Below are positions 37,731 to 51,000 of a DNA stretch of 64,000 bases, piece by piece. Origin of the DNA: Stichopus chloronotus (taxonomy: Eukaryota; Echinodermata; Holothuroidea; Aspidochirotida; Stichopodidae). Below the pieces are notes generated by a model. That model was not told where the DNA came from, made no database searches, and saw nothing but the letters and a program-made list of their open reading frames with translations. Made by a program: the position numbers and the translations under genes. The first letter of the stretch is position 1; every line of letters starts with the position of its first letter. The DNA is taken from positions 12,339,419 to 12,403,418 of the forward strand of contig CM037839.1 of NCBI GenBank assembly GCA_021234535.1. Reading direction: 5' to 3'.

Positions 37731-39802
37731 TTGATTCCTTGCCGAAGGCAGGCAAGGAATCTATGCGATGGTGATGTCGTATGTGTGTGTGCGTATGTGC
37801 GTGTGTATGTGACGCCTTTGCTTGTAAACAGGATATCTCAAGTAGGGTAACTCTGAGGGATTTCATACTTGGCATGTGGAATGCCCATATGATATAGAAG
37901 GTCCCTATTGTTTTTGATTCCTTGCCGTAGGCAATCTATGCAGTCCTGATGTCGTGTGTGTGTCTGTGTGTGTGTGTGTGACGGTTGCTCGTAAACACTT
38001 TTTCTCAAGAAGGGTAACTCTGAGTAATTTCATTTTTGGCATGTTGGTTGCCCATATTGAGTAGATGATCCCTATTGTTTTTGGTGTCCAAATCTTGCAT
38101 ATTAATGAGGTTATGGGGTAAAACATAAAAAATGTTAAAACTGCCATAGTTCCTTATCCATGGGTCAGATTTGTTTTAAACTTGATAAGGTTGTCTGTTA
38201 TTAACAGGTTCACGACCCTGTGAAATTTAATGCTTATCAATAGAGAGGAAGGGATAATTTTTCACTATAAAACAATAATAATAGCCTAAACACCATTATT
38301 GTGGTTATTATAAACTACCGTACAAATATATATTGATCTACATTGCGCAATAGCAAGTGTTTATTCTCTCGCACACAGTTAACTCAATGGGATTGCTCCC
38401 TACAGTACTGCATTTGTAACTTAGTGAGTAACTTCTAGTGTGGGGGGCTAATAAGTTGTCCACAGAGAGAGTCTTGGTATGGGAGGTCATGGGGTCAGAT
38501 AGAAAAGCATGCAATGGAATGTTAATGGGTTTATGAAAAAAATGAAGAAAAAAAAACCATCTGTTCTGTCATCTATTTGGATAATATCAATATCCAGAGG
38601 AACAGCTGGTAGCAGAACAAGGTTTCTTAACAATCAAATTGGAGTGCTTTCAATCATATTTCACAATGTCGGAAAAGATGGAGGAAGCAAAAATATTGCG
38701 GAGGAATCATAACTTAGGGTCAACTTACCAGGACTTTGAGTGTGTTAAAAGCTACTTGTAACAAGGAAGAAATTATCCTGGTGGTTTACGAAGAATTTTG
38801 AGGTAAATATGGCAGACAAGCTGAGTTCAGATGAGGTAAGGTTGAGTTATTTGATTCAACTAACAACAGGCAAGACTAGAAGCAGCATTGATTACTTGTG
38901 TGTTTCTTGGAGCTCAGAGATAATGTTGACTGATTTCATACCGTACTCATACTGTACTTGATGTGTGGGTTGTATGGCCTGGGTAGGTGATCCCTATTGC
39001 TTTTGGTGGACATCAAATGTCGCAGTCATTTTAGGTCACCAAAATAAAGGTCATTTTGGGTTAAAGGCTTGTGGTGTATCAAGAAAAATAACTGCAGTTG
39101 ATCTTATACTTGTCATTTGAATAATTCATGTTTGTTGTAATATAACCATGTACAGCAGCAAGGAATCACAAAGCCTTTTGGCTTTCTGGTTGGTCAAGGT
39201 CAAAGGTCAGTTGAGGTCACTAGAGGTCAGAATGTGAAAACCTTGTAAACACAATATCTCCAGAAGGGTCAGTGACTGATGTCATACTTGGTGTGTGGGT
39301 TGGTAATAATGAGCAGACGATTCCTATTGTTTTTGGTCAAGGTCAAAGGTCATTTGAGGTCACCAGAAGTCAACCTGTAAAAACCTTGTAAACACAATAT
39401 CTCCAGAAGGGTAACTGTGACTGATGTCATATTTGGTGTGTGGATTATATATAAAAAAGTAGAATACTCCTTTTGATTTTGGTGGAGTTCAAATGTCATT
39501 TGAGGTCACCAGTGGTCAAACTGTAAAAGCCTTTTGAACACAATATCCCCAGAAGGGTAACTGTGACTGATGTCATACTTGGTGTGTGGATTGGTTACAT
39601 TGAGTAGGTTATCCCTATTGCTTTAAGTGGAGGTCAAATGTCATTTTAGGTATAAAAAAAGGTCATTTTGGGTTAAAGGCTTATTAATGTGGTGTTTCAA
39701 GAAACGTAACTGTAGTTGATCTCATACTTGTCATGTGGATAATTCATGTTTGTTATAATATAACCATGTAGCGAGGAATCACAAAGCCTTTTGGCTTTCT
39801 GG
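37731..39802 (+). mobile_element. Helitron-like AGGTCA element, outer copy, interrupted by a nested second copy
   Basis: The 5' end (37731) has a near-perfect hairpin: GATTCCTTGCC and GGCAAGGAATC around a seven-base loop (37733-37761), followed by a GT microsatellite. At 37913 the sequence breaks off in CCCTATTGTTT, and resumes at 39190 with TTGGTCAAGGTCAAAGG, exactly as the uninterrupted unit reads at about 39325-39350. The remainder holds about three ~145 bp core units with AGGTCA repeats, then GCGAGGAATC, the AAAGCC/GGCTTT hairpin (39784-39799, with the last T at 39798) and CTGG at 39799-39802, followed by TTATG. It is non-coding. Confidence 0.75.
37914..39189 (+). mobile_element. Helitron-like element, inner copy nested inside the outer one
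   Basis: This 1,276-base copy differs from 13752-15031 only by scattered substitutions and small indels, so the family has moved recently. It runs from TTGATTCCTTGCC to the hairpin and CTGG. Flanking bases are TATTGTTT on the left and TTGGTC on the right. Removing it restores the repeat unit without any duplicated bases, so insertion was between T residues without target-site duplication. Confidence 0.75.
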
Positions 39803-42064
39803 TTATGATTATGGGGCAAACTCTTCGTCCGATTGATGGTGCATGTATCTTACTTCCATGATGACACAGTCAATAATCTTTGAATGTCAGAATTTTTTTT
39901 ATTCTTTTTCCCTAATTATGGAAGCATTACAGCTATGAGCATGACAACAAATTTGTTTGAGGTCTAAGAGAGAGAGCTCAAGTTGGTTTGGCTTCCATCT
40001 GGACATGTACCTGTGATTATCTGGGTATTTTACATTTGTTGGATAGTTGACAAAAGTAAACAAATTTAAAGGTCAGTTTTTGGTCCTGAGTTGTGTTTGA
40101 AAGTGTAATCAGGGAGTTGCTGTGAGACCAGCTCAAACCATATGTGAGGGGGGGGGGGAAGAAGGATTAAGGTTGCTGACCAAAATTACCAATATCATGA
40201 CATTTTCCTGTACATTCAACAGAAAAAAAAGACTGAGATAAATAGGTCCACTATAAGGCCACTGTAGGAAAAAAAAAAAAAACGAAGACAATTATGAACC
40301 AAAGGAACTATATTACTTTTTTGTATGAAAGAATTTATTGCCACACAACTGTACAATTGCTATTTCATCTGAAGTAAAAGAAGGCAATATATTTAATAAA
40401 CTTTGACTATTTTGATCATTGTAGAAAAATACACATACAAGGGTTAAGAAAGTCAAGGTGTCTGTAGCTAAATATTGATATTGGACGAAATTGGATGAAA
40501 AATTCTCTGCAAACCTTCACATGGTGTGACAGAAGAATGGATGCATGTATGACAATTACATAAGCCTCAAAGTAAATAACACAACATTCACAGTTAGCAA
40601 CTACGTTAGGAGGAGGACACAAAAAAAAAGCACCCACAAAAAAAGTAGCCACAGATTTGAAGCAAAGCTGCCCAATCCTCTCTGCCATTGTCCCATTGAA
40701 TACAATCTGAATGCACCATCAAATGAAATCGCTTTAAAAAAAAAAGCTTAAGATACCCACAACGGGGAAAACTAAGGAGGTTATAAACAATATTCATCAA
40801 ACGCTACCTGTTCTCATTAGCAGTTCTGTGATATCATTACTGCACATGAAGTAATGGATAGTGAAACCAACCACTACTCCACTGCCAAAACCCATGACTG
40901 AAGGATATTTGTAAGACTCACTCAGAAATAGCTATGATATACAGTATGTAACTTGTTGCTCACATGTCAACTACAAATAAAAAAGTAATGTTTATAAAGT
41001 AGCTTCTACCTTTTAAAAACCAGGGTACAAAAGACTTGTAGAACACTATTGCATCAAGCATTTATTAAGCACACATGCATGTGGTCTTTGTCAAATTTGA
41101 TATGTTGAGCTTGATGCTTCAATAGAACATGTTCCCCAAAAACATGCAAAAGGCAAAAACATCTTACAAAGGGTATTAAAAAATGATGCTTCTTTTCTCA
41201 AAACAAAACTTCTACTGCCTTTCTAAAGTTTCATGGTTAAAAAAGCAATTTATACAACTGAATACCTCATGCACCCAGGGTCAAATACTTAAGCTTGAGG
41301 TAATTGTTTTTTTGTAATTGTGGTATAAAGAACAAAACAGAGAAGTTTCATATATATGGAGACACATTACTGATATTCTGAAACAACTGGACGCTCATGG
41401 ACAATTTGTATAGTTTGTGAATAAGATCATTGTACACGACAACCTGAAATAAGTATTCAACCTGAGGAAGAATGGTGTAAATTTTGTATGCTAAGGCTCA
41501 CTTACTTAGTGGTGACCTCTAGTGACCTCCTCTTTTACAACCTATGTCCTTTTAGACACAGACACACAAAAAAAACTCATGCAAGGAGTTATACATACTG
41601 CACAAAAGTATTTCATCCAACTAAAAGTTATTGCTAAATCTTACAGACAATTGTTTTGGCTGCCCTGAAATGATTGTACTGAAATGAAGCATTTGCACTT
41701 CTAGGTCTGCTTCCATCTATGGTATTTCTGTGAATTTACAATGGAAACGTTTATTTTGAACAATATACCCCCCAAAAAAAAACAAAGACAAAAAAAAGGA
41801 AAAAGGCAACTCAGGGAAAATGCTTTGAAATTTCAACCCATAAGATTTCTTTAAAGATTAAAATCTTATTCACGAAAGAATTGGTACCTGAAAGGATAAC
41901 CTTCAAGATACTAAAATCAACTTGAAGCACCACATTTTGCAATGAGGTTTCTCAAAATTAGTTGGAGATTGATGCATTACACATGCTTCTCGAACACTCT
42001 GCAGTGTCATTTGATTTGATTTGAACATTGATTGTGTTCACCTGTTGCTCCATCTGGAGTATCT
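39803..42064 (-). other. Probable 3' UTR of the C1orf87-like gene and the intergenic gap
   Basis: No coding sequence is recognised. On the minus strand AATAAA occurs at 41061-41066 and 40334-40339, so cleavage near 40300 would give a 1.7 kb UTR. The plus strand has G and A homopolymer runs (40147-40158, 40268-40281). The EYS-like and C1orf87-like genes converge here, with the nested mobile elements between them. Confidence 0.4.
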
Positions 42065-45000
42065 CTACTTTGGTTTTTCCAGTCTGAGGGCTGCTAGCAC
42101 AGGTTCGATAGGCACTCGTCTACCACCCTGGGAATACGACGAGACGATGTTCTGAATCCGGGAGGTCGAGACACCGAGCTGGTATATCAGGTTGTAATTT
42201 TTTATGAGTCGAAACATCTCCTCCAACTCAAGAAACCCTGTTGAGCAGGGAAAGGAATAGACAATTTCAGTCTGCATACTTGTTTGAAAACACAGACTCC
42301 AAAGCAGGACCTTGCAAACTAAACAGAACCTTACAAAAATACTGCAGTAATTGATTAAAATGGATGAATACATTTATCTGAAGGGGTTTTGCTCATGACT
42401 TTCTTCAGCGATGCCAACACTCTACCCTTCTTTGATGGTAAGTAACCTAAAGGGTTCTCACAGGTTATATTGCAGAGTTTTATTTGACTATGTTCACAAC
42501 ACCAAGAATGTCACATCATGCTTAACAGCATGGCAGATTGATCTGAATTTGTTTGCTCCAATTCAATTTGAAAGAAAAGAATGGTTCTGGTGAACAAGAA
42601 AACCATATTCCCTAACAAAAAAAAATGAAATAAATTAAGGGAAAGTTGCAAGAATTATCATCCTTCCCTTAAGAACAAAACAAAATAAAAACATGTTAAA
42701 CAACAAAACTACTAGTCAGAAGCTTACGAAAGCAGGCAGAGTCATATACATTTATCCAATATAAAGGAGGAAAGATATCTCATGCCAAACAAAAAAAAAT
42801 CCTTTTTATGCCTCTGACTTTTTCCTTTTTCTTGTCCAACCCATTCATCCATCCAATAAAGACTGACGATCCCAATGCCTAGGGTTTCTCTTCACACAGC
42901 AATTGCTTAGATTGTTTCACCACAGAACAGTCTTTACCTGTGTTAGTACTGTCACTATTATACACTCCTCTGGCAAGATGCATGAACCTGTCAAACCAAG
43001 GGTCGTCGTCAGGGCGTTGAACATTCTGTTGGTTACTATGGGCTGCTGCCCTCTGTTGCAATTCTCTCTTTTGTCGATGTTCTCTGGCCAATGCCCTCAA
43101 CTGGGCCACTTCACTGTGGTTTTCACTGCCTGGTGTCGTGGGTGGTACGGTAGGACTGACACGATCCTCGGAAGGGGTGTCGTTCCTGGTGATTTCATGC
43201 TCTACCTCTGAAATGATTTTCTTAGGTGCTCTCGTTTCAAGTCGCTGCGACAACAAAAGTGAACAAAACCCAAAATACACAAATTAATCCAAGAATAATC
43301 AGCTGTACATAAAAGTCTACCAAAGGAATCAACACTTAAATAATATATCTTAACTTTGTTCAAAGAAATTCAATATAAGGAGGGATATTCAAAGGTAAAT
43401 CTTACCCCTAGTGGCTTCCTCTGTTCCCATACGGGCTGTTCTTGGTGGTGAGCCAAGTATTTACCTCTGGTTAGTTCTTCCTTTGATCTATCAGATGACT
43501 TAGAAGTAGGCCACGTGGTAGGTCTCTCTGAGGATTCTGCAGTCTTGGCTTCTATCTTTACCTTGGACTGAGCCCTCGGCTTTGGTTGTGCCTGCTCCAA
43601 GTAATTCACAAAGTCCACCCAGCTGTGTAGATAAAAGAACATTGTAACCGTACAGTGATCATGTCTCATTTAAGATGGTACTGCATGTCACCACTAGTGT
43701 CAAAAGATATTGATGAGCACTTTTCTTGAATTGGCACGGTGGAACATAAACATTTGTTAACCTCAGTTGTAGAAACTAAGGAAGAGCTGCTACACTGAGG
43801 TTGTGTCTTTAAATACAGGAGCAATGTCATAGAAAAAGGCAACCAGACCTACATGGTGCATCACAATAGCTCCCTTTGAGAATAACTTTTAAACAAATCC
43901 CATTGTGCAAAATTACATGAGAGGATTGCTATGAAAAGAATGTTTCTTAAAAGTGTTCTTATATAACATAAAATGGAAGAATTACGTTTACACTTTTAAT
44001 AGAGTTCATGTCAACGTTTTGCATATTACTGTATGCAAAAAAAAAAAGTTAATGACTAAAAATAAGGAAACACGACAGAGGTTTTTCACCAACGTCACTG
44101 GGCTGCGTGTACCTCCATTTTAACAGCCAGTTGTCAGAGTTGTGACAAGTCATGACTCGAGTCACTGACTTTCAAAAGGGAAACAACTCGAGGAACTGGA
44201 TATAGTTTTCCCCATAGAAACAGCACAGTGACTCGAGTCAATGACTTGACTCAAGTCACATTATAAGTACTAAATGACTTGACTACAAAATTGGGAGACT
44301 CCTAACAACTTACAACTCCGCCAGTAGTACGACAATTGTAACTAAGGCTGTGTTGTGCAAGTGTATCCATAACACATCTTCTGTGCATATTCAGTGACGG
44401 CCAATATGCCGAACTGAAGTGACGTCGTAAGATGAACTTCTGCACCAATAGTTACATAAGAGTAACTCTCTCTCTCTGCGTATGACAACATCTATTTGTC
44501 ATTGCAAATAGTCAGAATAAGTGAAAGTACAAGACATGACAAGTAAGCAAAGACATTCACCTGAATTTGCCACTGTCAGTCTCACACCTCTGCAAGAGTT
44601 TATCCATCAGTGAACCTTGGACGGGGACTCGGAAAAACAGGCAAACCTGATCAATCTAGGACAAGAAAGGATATATAGATCTCTTGAAATATGCACTCAT
44701 CGAAAAATGAGAAATCTAAACTATTACATTATGCATTACATGGAATTCTATAGCATTATGGATACTGATAAGTAAGGGACTAGAAAAATTTCAATCGCTA
44801 ACAGATCATAGTTGGTGAGACAGATGACACAGTATAACTGAAAAATTGGAATGACACCAACAAATAGAGGTCATAACATGTGCATCTCTCAACATCGATG
44901 GATGACAAATGGTACACACATGTAGTTTACTGCTCTTTACCTTCACACGGTAATTTATCACTGAAACAACAACTCAAATTTTCCCTTACCTGCTGCCTTG

Positions 45001-48000
45001 TCACAATTCCTGTTCCGCTTTTGTCGTGCTCTGCAAATTTCTCTCTCACTGCATCGAAGTCGTGGGCGTCATTTTCGTCGAGAGTGTACTGCTGTTTCAG
45101 GAGACTCATAAATTTGGCATTCTCCTGATCTGGGAACTTTCTGAAAGGTTTTCTGACATCGGGAAAATTTGCATAGATAATCTCTAAATTTGTGAAATTT
45201 ATAGCAGCACAGACAATGACTCAAGCAATGTCAGTTTAAACTATTCCTATTCTCCATCCTTTCAGACCTTGTTTATTTAGTGTAACTATTTGTTTCAATT
45301 TCTAATGTTGTATTCTCATTGTTCATGGCTAAATCGACTGTTGAATGTGATATTCTACTATTTCTTTAAAGGAAGTATTTTTTCACTATGTGTGATATTA
45401 CCGAATGGAACTCAAGAAAAGAAATTTACGGACGAGAAAAAAGAAAAAAAAAAAAGAGTACAACCAAACTTTGAAGAGAATTACGATGTGGGGCAAGGAG
45501 CCTATTCTACACACAAATCATTATATAATACACTATTAAGCACAAATGACATCATGACTGACCAAAGGAAATATTATGTAAGCAGTCTGATAAGAGGAGT
45601 TTTGCTGCAAACACTACGACGTTATGCCTTATTAAGTGATACAGTGCAGCTGGAAACCACCAATGGTGAGATGTGTAGTTAACGAGGTGAACTGACCGAT
45701 ACCATCATGTTGGACCTACCGAGAGGAGAAACGTCACAAAATTACTCACTTTGAAGCCACATAGATGATCTTCTCTTTGACAATTTCCCTGGGAAGTGAC
45801 AAAAACAATGCATAATTATAAATGTAAAATGGTGACACTTATTTCCCTACCCTCACAGAACTTTTGTTCCTTTCTTTGTTTGTTCTTCACTAAACTGGGA
45901 TAACAGTTGATAGGAGAAAACAAGAACGACAACAGTGAAACTAGAATTATGAGAAATTTTGAAGATAATTTGATGAAAAGTATGATGACGGAGACAAAGA
46001 CTAATTTTCTCACTTTGTTTCTTTAGTTTTGTCTGTTCTATTTGATGATGCATCGTTCGTGTGCAGTGACCTGTCTTCAACATCATTTATGTGGTATTGG
46101 AGTTGTGCCGTATCTTCACCCTGTTCAAATCTGGCTATTTGGTAATCCAAAGCATCCTTAGAATGTGCCTCCACAGGAACATCAACAAACCTGTGAGATA
46201 TGACAATGTTTATGAGATAGAAAACTGATACAAACTTCCGCTGGTCATGCTTACCCACGGGGTGAGCGAAAGAGTACATAGACATGAGCAGAAGAAAATA
46301 TATTTGTCATAAAACAACTCATAATAAACAGGAAAGCAACGTAGGCAGAAAGGGTAAAGTTAACTGATACCAACAATGAGATGAACGAGACAGAATGGAG
46401 GAGAGGATGGGGTGGATGCCTTCATCAATCTGTCTAGCTAGTGTTTCTCGATTTTTCAGCGACAAACATTGCATATGGCAATAGCGGAATTACATATGCA
46501 GGGATGAAGAAAGGGCACTTCCACCAAATGTGTCAACTTCTCTCTACATTACTAGAAGTTTTTGTTTTTTTTACAAAAAACTACGTTTTTTACAAAATTT
46601 GGTACAAAAACTTACTTATTGACTGATTCTTGAAGTAATGTTTCTGCATCAGCTGTGCCGAGCTGAACCCTCGCCAAATACTGGATCAGCTTCTCATAGT
46701 TGACAAGGTTTGGGTCTGAGTCGTGTCCAAAGCTCGACAGTAGCAATTTGATCAGAGGCGTGGGGACCGGTAACTTGTGCTTCAGAGAGACCACGTTGAA
46801 CTGACCGTGGGTTGCAAAACCTGTCAATTTGCGATCAAACTCGGCGAGGTCAGCGTACATCTCCTTGAAACAGAAAGAGTCATAATCCTTGAGGTGAGGT
46901 CGTAGTTGGTCGTAGAGGGTGATTTCTGGTCGAGCAGGAGAGATCCTCAGAGGGGAGAGGAGAGGTGATTGGCTGTCGTGTCTAGAGTTGTCATTTTCGT
47001 CTTGCGGTATCTTGGGAGATGATATTGGAGGCAGAACTCTGAATGGGATCAAACAAAAGAAAACCTCAATTTACAACACTCACAAAATATGTGCTTTGAG
47101 AAAAACGACTTTTATTTGTTATACAATTGCAAACTTAAAGAAAATGACACATGAAAAACATGTAAGATAATGGTGATGAATAATATTTGTTTATACATTG
47201 TAATTGTGCTTGAATAAAATGAATTTCACATATAATAACAAATGAATGGAATACATTGAAATTCATGAAGTGGTGGATGAATGCATGGATGAACTGAAGG
47301 ATGGAAGATGGATGAATAGATGAACAATTATTAGTATATTATACTATTGTTTGTGATCATTTGGCACTGACCTGTTGGGGTTAGGAAATTTACCCCGTCT
47401 CCCACCGTGGTCATGAATGTGGGAGTTGCTGGAATCAGACGGCGAAGTGGTAGGGTGAAGCTCAGTCAAATGACGTTCTTGCGACTAGCAAAAAAGTACA
47501 AAATACATATATAAGCTTCACATGTGAGAAAGTCTAAACACGCAAATTCACATCACACATAAGTAATAATGTTTTGGGATTTTAAAACATTGAGAAAACT
47601 GTTAAATTTAGTTGCATGTAAGGCAACGACTATTATATGAAATTTAAATGCCCTAAGACACAAATTTGCTGTTTAATATTATACAATGCAATAAACACTA
47701 ATAAATTTAGATAGTAAGTTACATGAGGGGTTGTTCAACATTTAACTATTCACCTCAAGAAGGTTAATCAATATGAAATTGAGGCCTGCCAAGTGATCAG
47801 ATAAATCTTATATAGTGCAATTAACTAAAAAGATGACTTCAGTTCCAAAGTGACTTTGAGAATTATGAACATACAATGGACTTGAAGGTCATGTGACATG
47901 AAAAGACTTTTTGTGACATGTGACATGAAAAGATTTTTTAATGCTGGGTGTATTAATCATTGGAAATGTTAAAATCAGCCACAAATTACATCAAAATCCA

Positions 48001-51000
48001 CTAATATTGACAACTTTATTGGCAAATTCCTAGTTCAAACCTGCATCATGAAATTTGTGACATCAAAAGATGGACCTCCCATGACATGTCTTGTATTATC
48101 CTTTTTCTTCACCTTTATTTCAAGGACAAATGAGAATTTTGTATGCCAAGAGGGTTTTATCTTGGAAGCATATATTAACATCACTTACCCAGTAACTAAG
48201 AGGCAATATATATAGCCTATCAAAAGAAACACTGCCACTATGCAACACTACATGTCATCTGTTTTGAATTTTCATCAAATTTTTGAAGAGTCATACATCA
48301 AAAAACGTAATGGATGTAAACACAATTCCAACAGATTTTCATTCAGGGTTTCACTCTGCAACTTCTGAATGATGCCAGATCTATTCTAGATGCATGTCAC
48401 ACGACCTTTGATGGTGTCTTCTCACCTCAGCATGGGCACTGCTCTCTCTGGAGTCTTTGTTAATGTAATCTGTATTTAAGGGTTGTGTCTCAAGAGGAGG
48501 AGTACCATGAGGACCAGCTCTCAGGTTTTTCTGACTATGTTTACTGCCAGCACTTCAAAGTGGTCACAAACAGAGGAAGAAAAAAACGAACTGTCAAAAC
48601 AGAAGTATTGCTAAACCAAGAGAAATCTCTGGAACCTCAGATAGTAAAACAGGTGCCAAATGGGTCACAGGAGGCAAGTTGGCAAGATGCATATAACACT
48701 GGCTGCTGGCAATGGGAGAAATGTAAGTAGCAACATTGTAGCTCAAAGCAATTGTAACCTACAGAGCAACTTTCTTCAATTTTTTTTGGTGAAGTGCATT
48801 TTTGCATAAAACAAAACTAAACTGAGAATATATCGATAAAAGGAGGACGGCTAATTTTTTAGAAAAAAGGAAATACAGAATAGATTTCTAGTTCTACACA
48901 GTTTTCCTCTTAATTCATCATACAATTGAATATGAAAATAAATTTTCTGGTAAGGATTTTGTCTAGAAAGAGATTGATGAAAACAAAAAAAAGTTTACCC
49001 TAGTAACTTTATAAAGCAGTGGGGGAGCTACGGTAGAGAGGGTAACTACAACTTACGATGAGATACCAGTTCATTGTGAAGTTTTAATATGACATTTGGC
49101 TTTGCACATTTATACACCCCTAGTATCTTACATACTGGTGTAATGGTGGAGATGAAATGCATTAAAGTGCATTATTACGTCACAATGTTGATGATATCCA
49201 CGCTAGTTGGTAAACGCTCGCAGGTTTCAAAACTTGTTGGCAAATGCGAGCGTGTTTTTATTGAGAAAAACAGTGTACTGTGGAGAACAATTCTAGACCT
49301 CGAAAGAGTTAACACGATTTTGGGTGTATCTCTCATGATTTGCATCTGATTACCATTTGTCTGGTCTCGGCTAGCTGATAAACGCTTCAATATATTGCAC
49401 AACTGAAACGAAGGATTCAGAATTATTCAATACAGCAACAAGCTTTTGGTAAAGAGAATACGTTTGGAGTTTGACTGTTTTTTTTTTTAACGTGGTCCAT
49501 TCTGAGGTTTCACCGCGATCTGTCCATTGACTTGTACTGGCAAGGGAATCTTTATTCTTCAAACACTCTTTTATTACAACTGGCAAAAACAATAAAGGGT
49601 TAATTCTGAGGTATACCAGCTGAATATTATTCTGGTTGCAAAGATACAGAATTGGGTGGTGGCTCGGTCAGGTATCCTGGTACCTGTTACAAAGGCCATA
49701 ATCATGACGTAATTTAGTGGGTTGCAAGACTTACAGTAAGGAACTTATTTGCCAAAGTTTGTGGTTACAAGTTTGATTTTACCAGGTGGAGCATTTATGA
49801 TTTATGTTTCCATAACCATATTAGTTATAGGAGACAATGCAAAAATGCATGCAGTATGAAGCGACAACATACATCAAGATGAAAAAGACATAGTCCTTTG
49901 AAAGGAAAAGTGAGTGTCCCTGATGTTACAACAAATCATTCTGCTTTTCTTGCACACTAATAGCCTATATCTATAACATTTTGTATCATGTTCCTTTTTT
50001 CTTCTCCTTTTTTGTTTTTTGTTTTTGCATGGCCAGTTCGGCCTAAAATTTTATCCACTGTAATACCTGCTCCACAAATTGCACAGCTCCAATCAGCAAC
50101 ATGGTCTACATTGGAGGACAAATCTTCCTAGAATTTGGTGTGCTAAAAGCAGGCCTGTGCATAGCTTATTAGCTAGTTAGTTAAGTTTGTTCTGTACAGT
50201 ATTTATTCTCTCAATGACACAGTGTAAACCCTCACATTAGGGTTTGCACTGTAGTCTGCATATGTAGACATGTTTCCTGCTAAATTCATGACTTAGATAT
50301 ACTTGTACTTCCCCCTCCCCTTAGAACTCCCCCCCCCCACCCCCATATCAGTCTGCCTTTTGCAGGGGAAAGAAACATGATAACCCTAGCAGAATGAGCA
50401 GCATTAAAAGAGAAGGAAACCCTGAGAATATGAAAATAAAGCAGAGGTGTTTGATAAACATCTTTCCAAAGTTCCATCAGAAATGTTGCTTCCTGTCCAA
50501 GTTACACACTTTTGAAATTCAGAGGAGGGTGCTGTCAAATTTGCCAAAGTTGAATGTAAACCCACTTGAGTAAGTCAAATTATGATGTCATAAGCACTGA
50601 CATAAGCAGGAATTTTAATGTATTTCCTTGTTTTTGTTTTGTCTACCTGTAATTTCCATAAATCTGCACACACTTGTGCACAGTTTGTGTTGAATTACTG
50701 AGGTGTATCATGCAATAAGCAAATCATTAATACTCTGATTTGAATCTATGCATAGCCATTAAAAATATATTGAAATGAGAAATTAAATTTGAAGAATATG
50801 CTATTTAAAGACAAAACAGAAGCTTTCCAATCACATGTGGTCAGATTATGTCATCAAAATCTCAGAATGACAGCTTCCAGATTAATTTTTTGTATGAACA
50901 TTAAAACTGAAATATCTTGGAAAGTAAACAACATACTTAAATGAAATTTGGTGACAGTGTCCACTGTATGTAAGTCTATCATTTAACACTGTCAAAAGTT

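Larger units (their letters stand above)
42938..48552 (-). other. C1orf87-like gene body: introns and internal exons
   Basis: Introns longer than 300 bases are 42238-42937, 43623-44560, 45141-45749, 46191-46615, 47485-48425 and 48553-51208. The only structures seen are the MITE at 47886-48407, two 12-base palindromes at 44153 and 44229, and an imperfect GAATGGATG-type run near 47240-47330. Open frames within introns on either strand lack coding character. Confidence 0.6.

Noticed and set aside
45290..45682. Plus-strand 130-codon frame in a C1orf87-like intron
   Set aside because: Lys-rich low-complexity centre, no domain, no plausible splice partners. Treated as chance.
48485..48730. Plus-strand frame over C1orf87-like exon 2
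   Set aside because: It is antisense to a coding exon that joins in phase. The frame has no recognisable motif.
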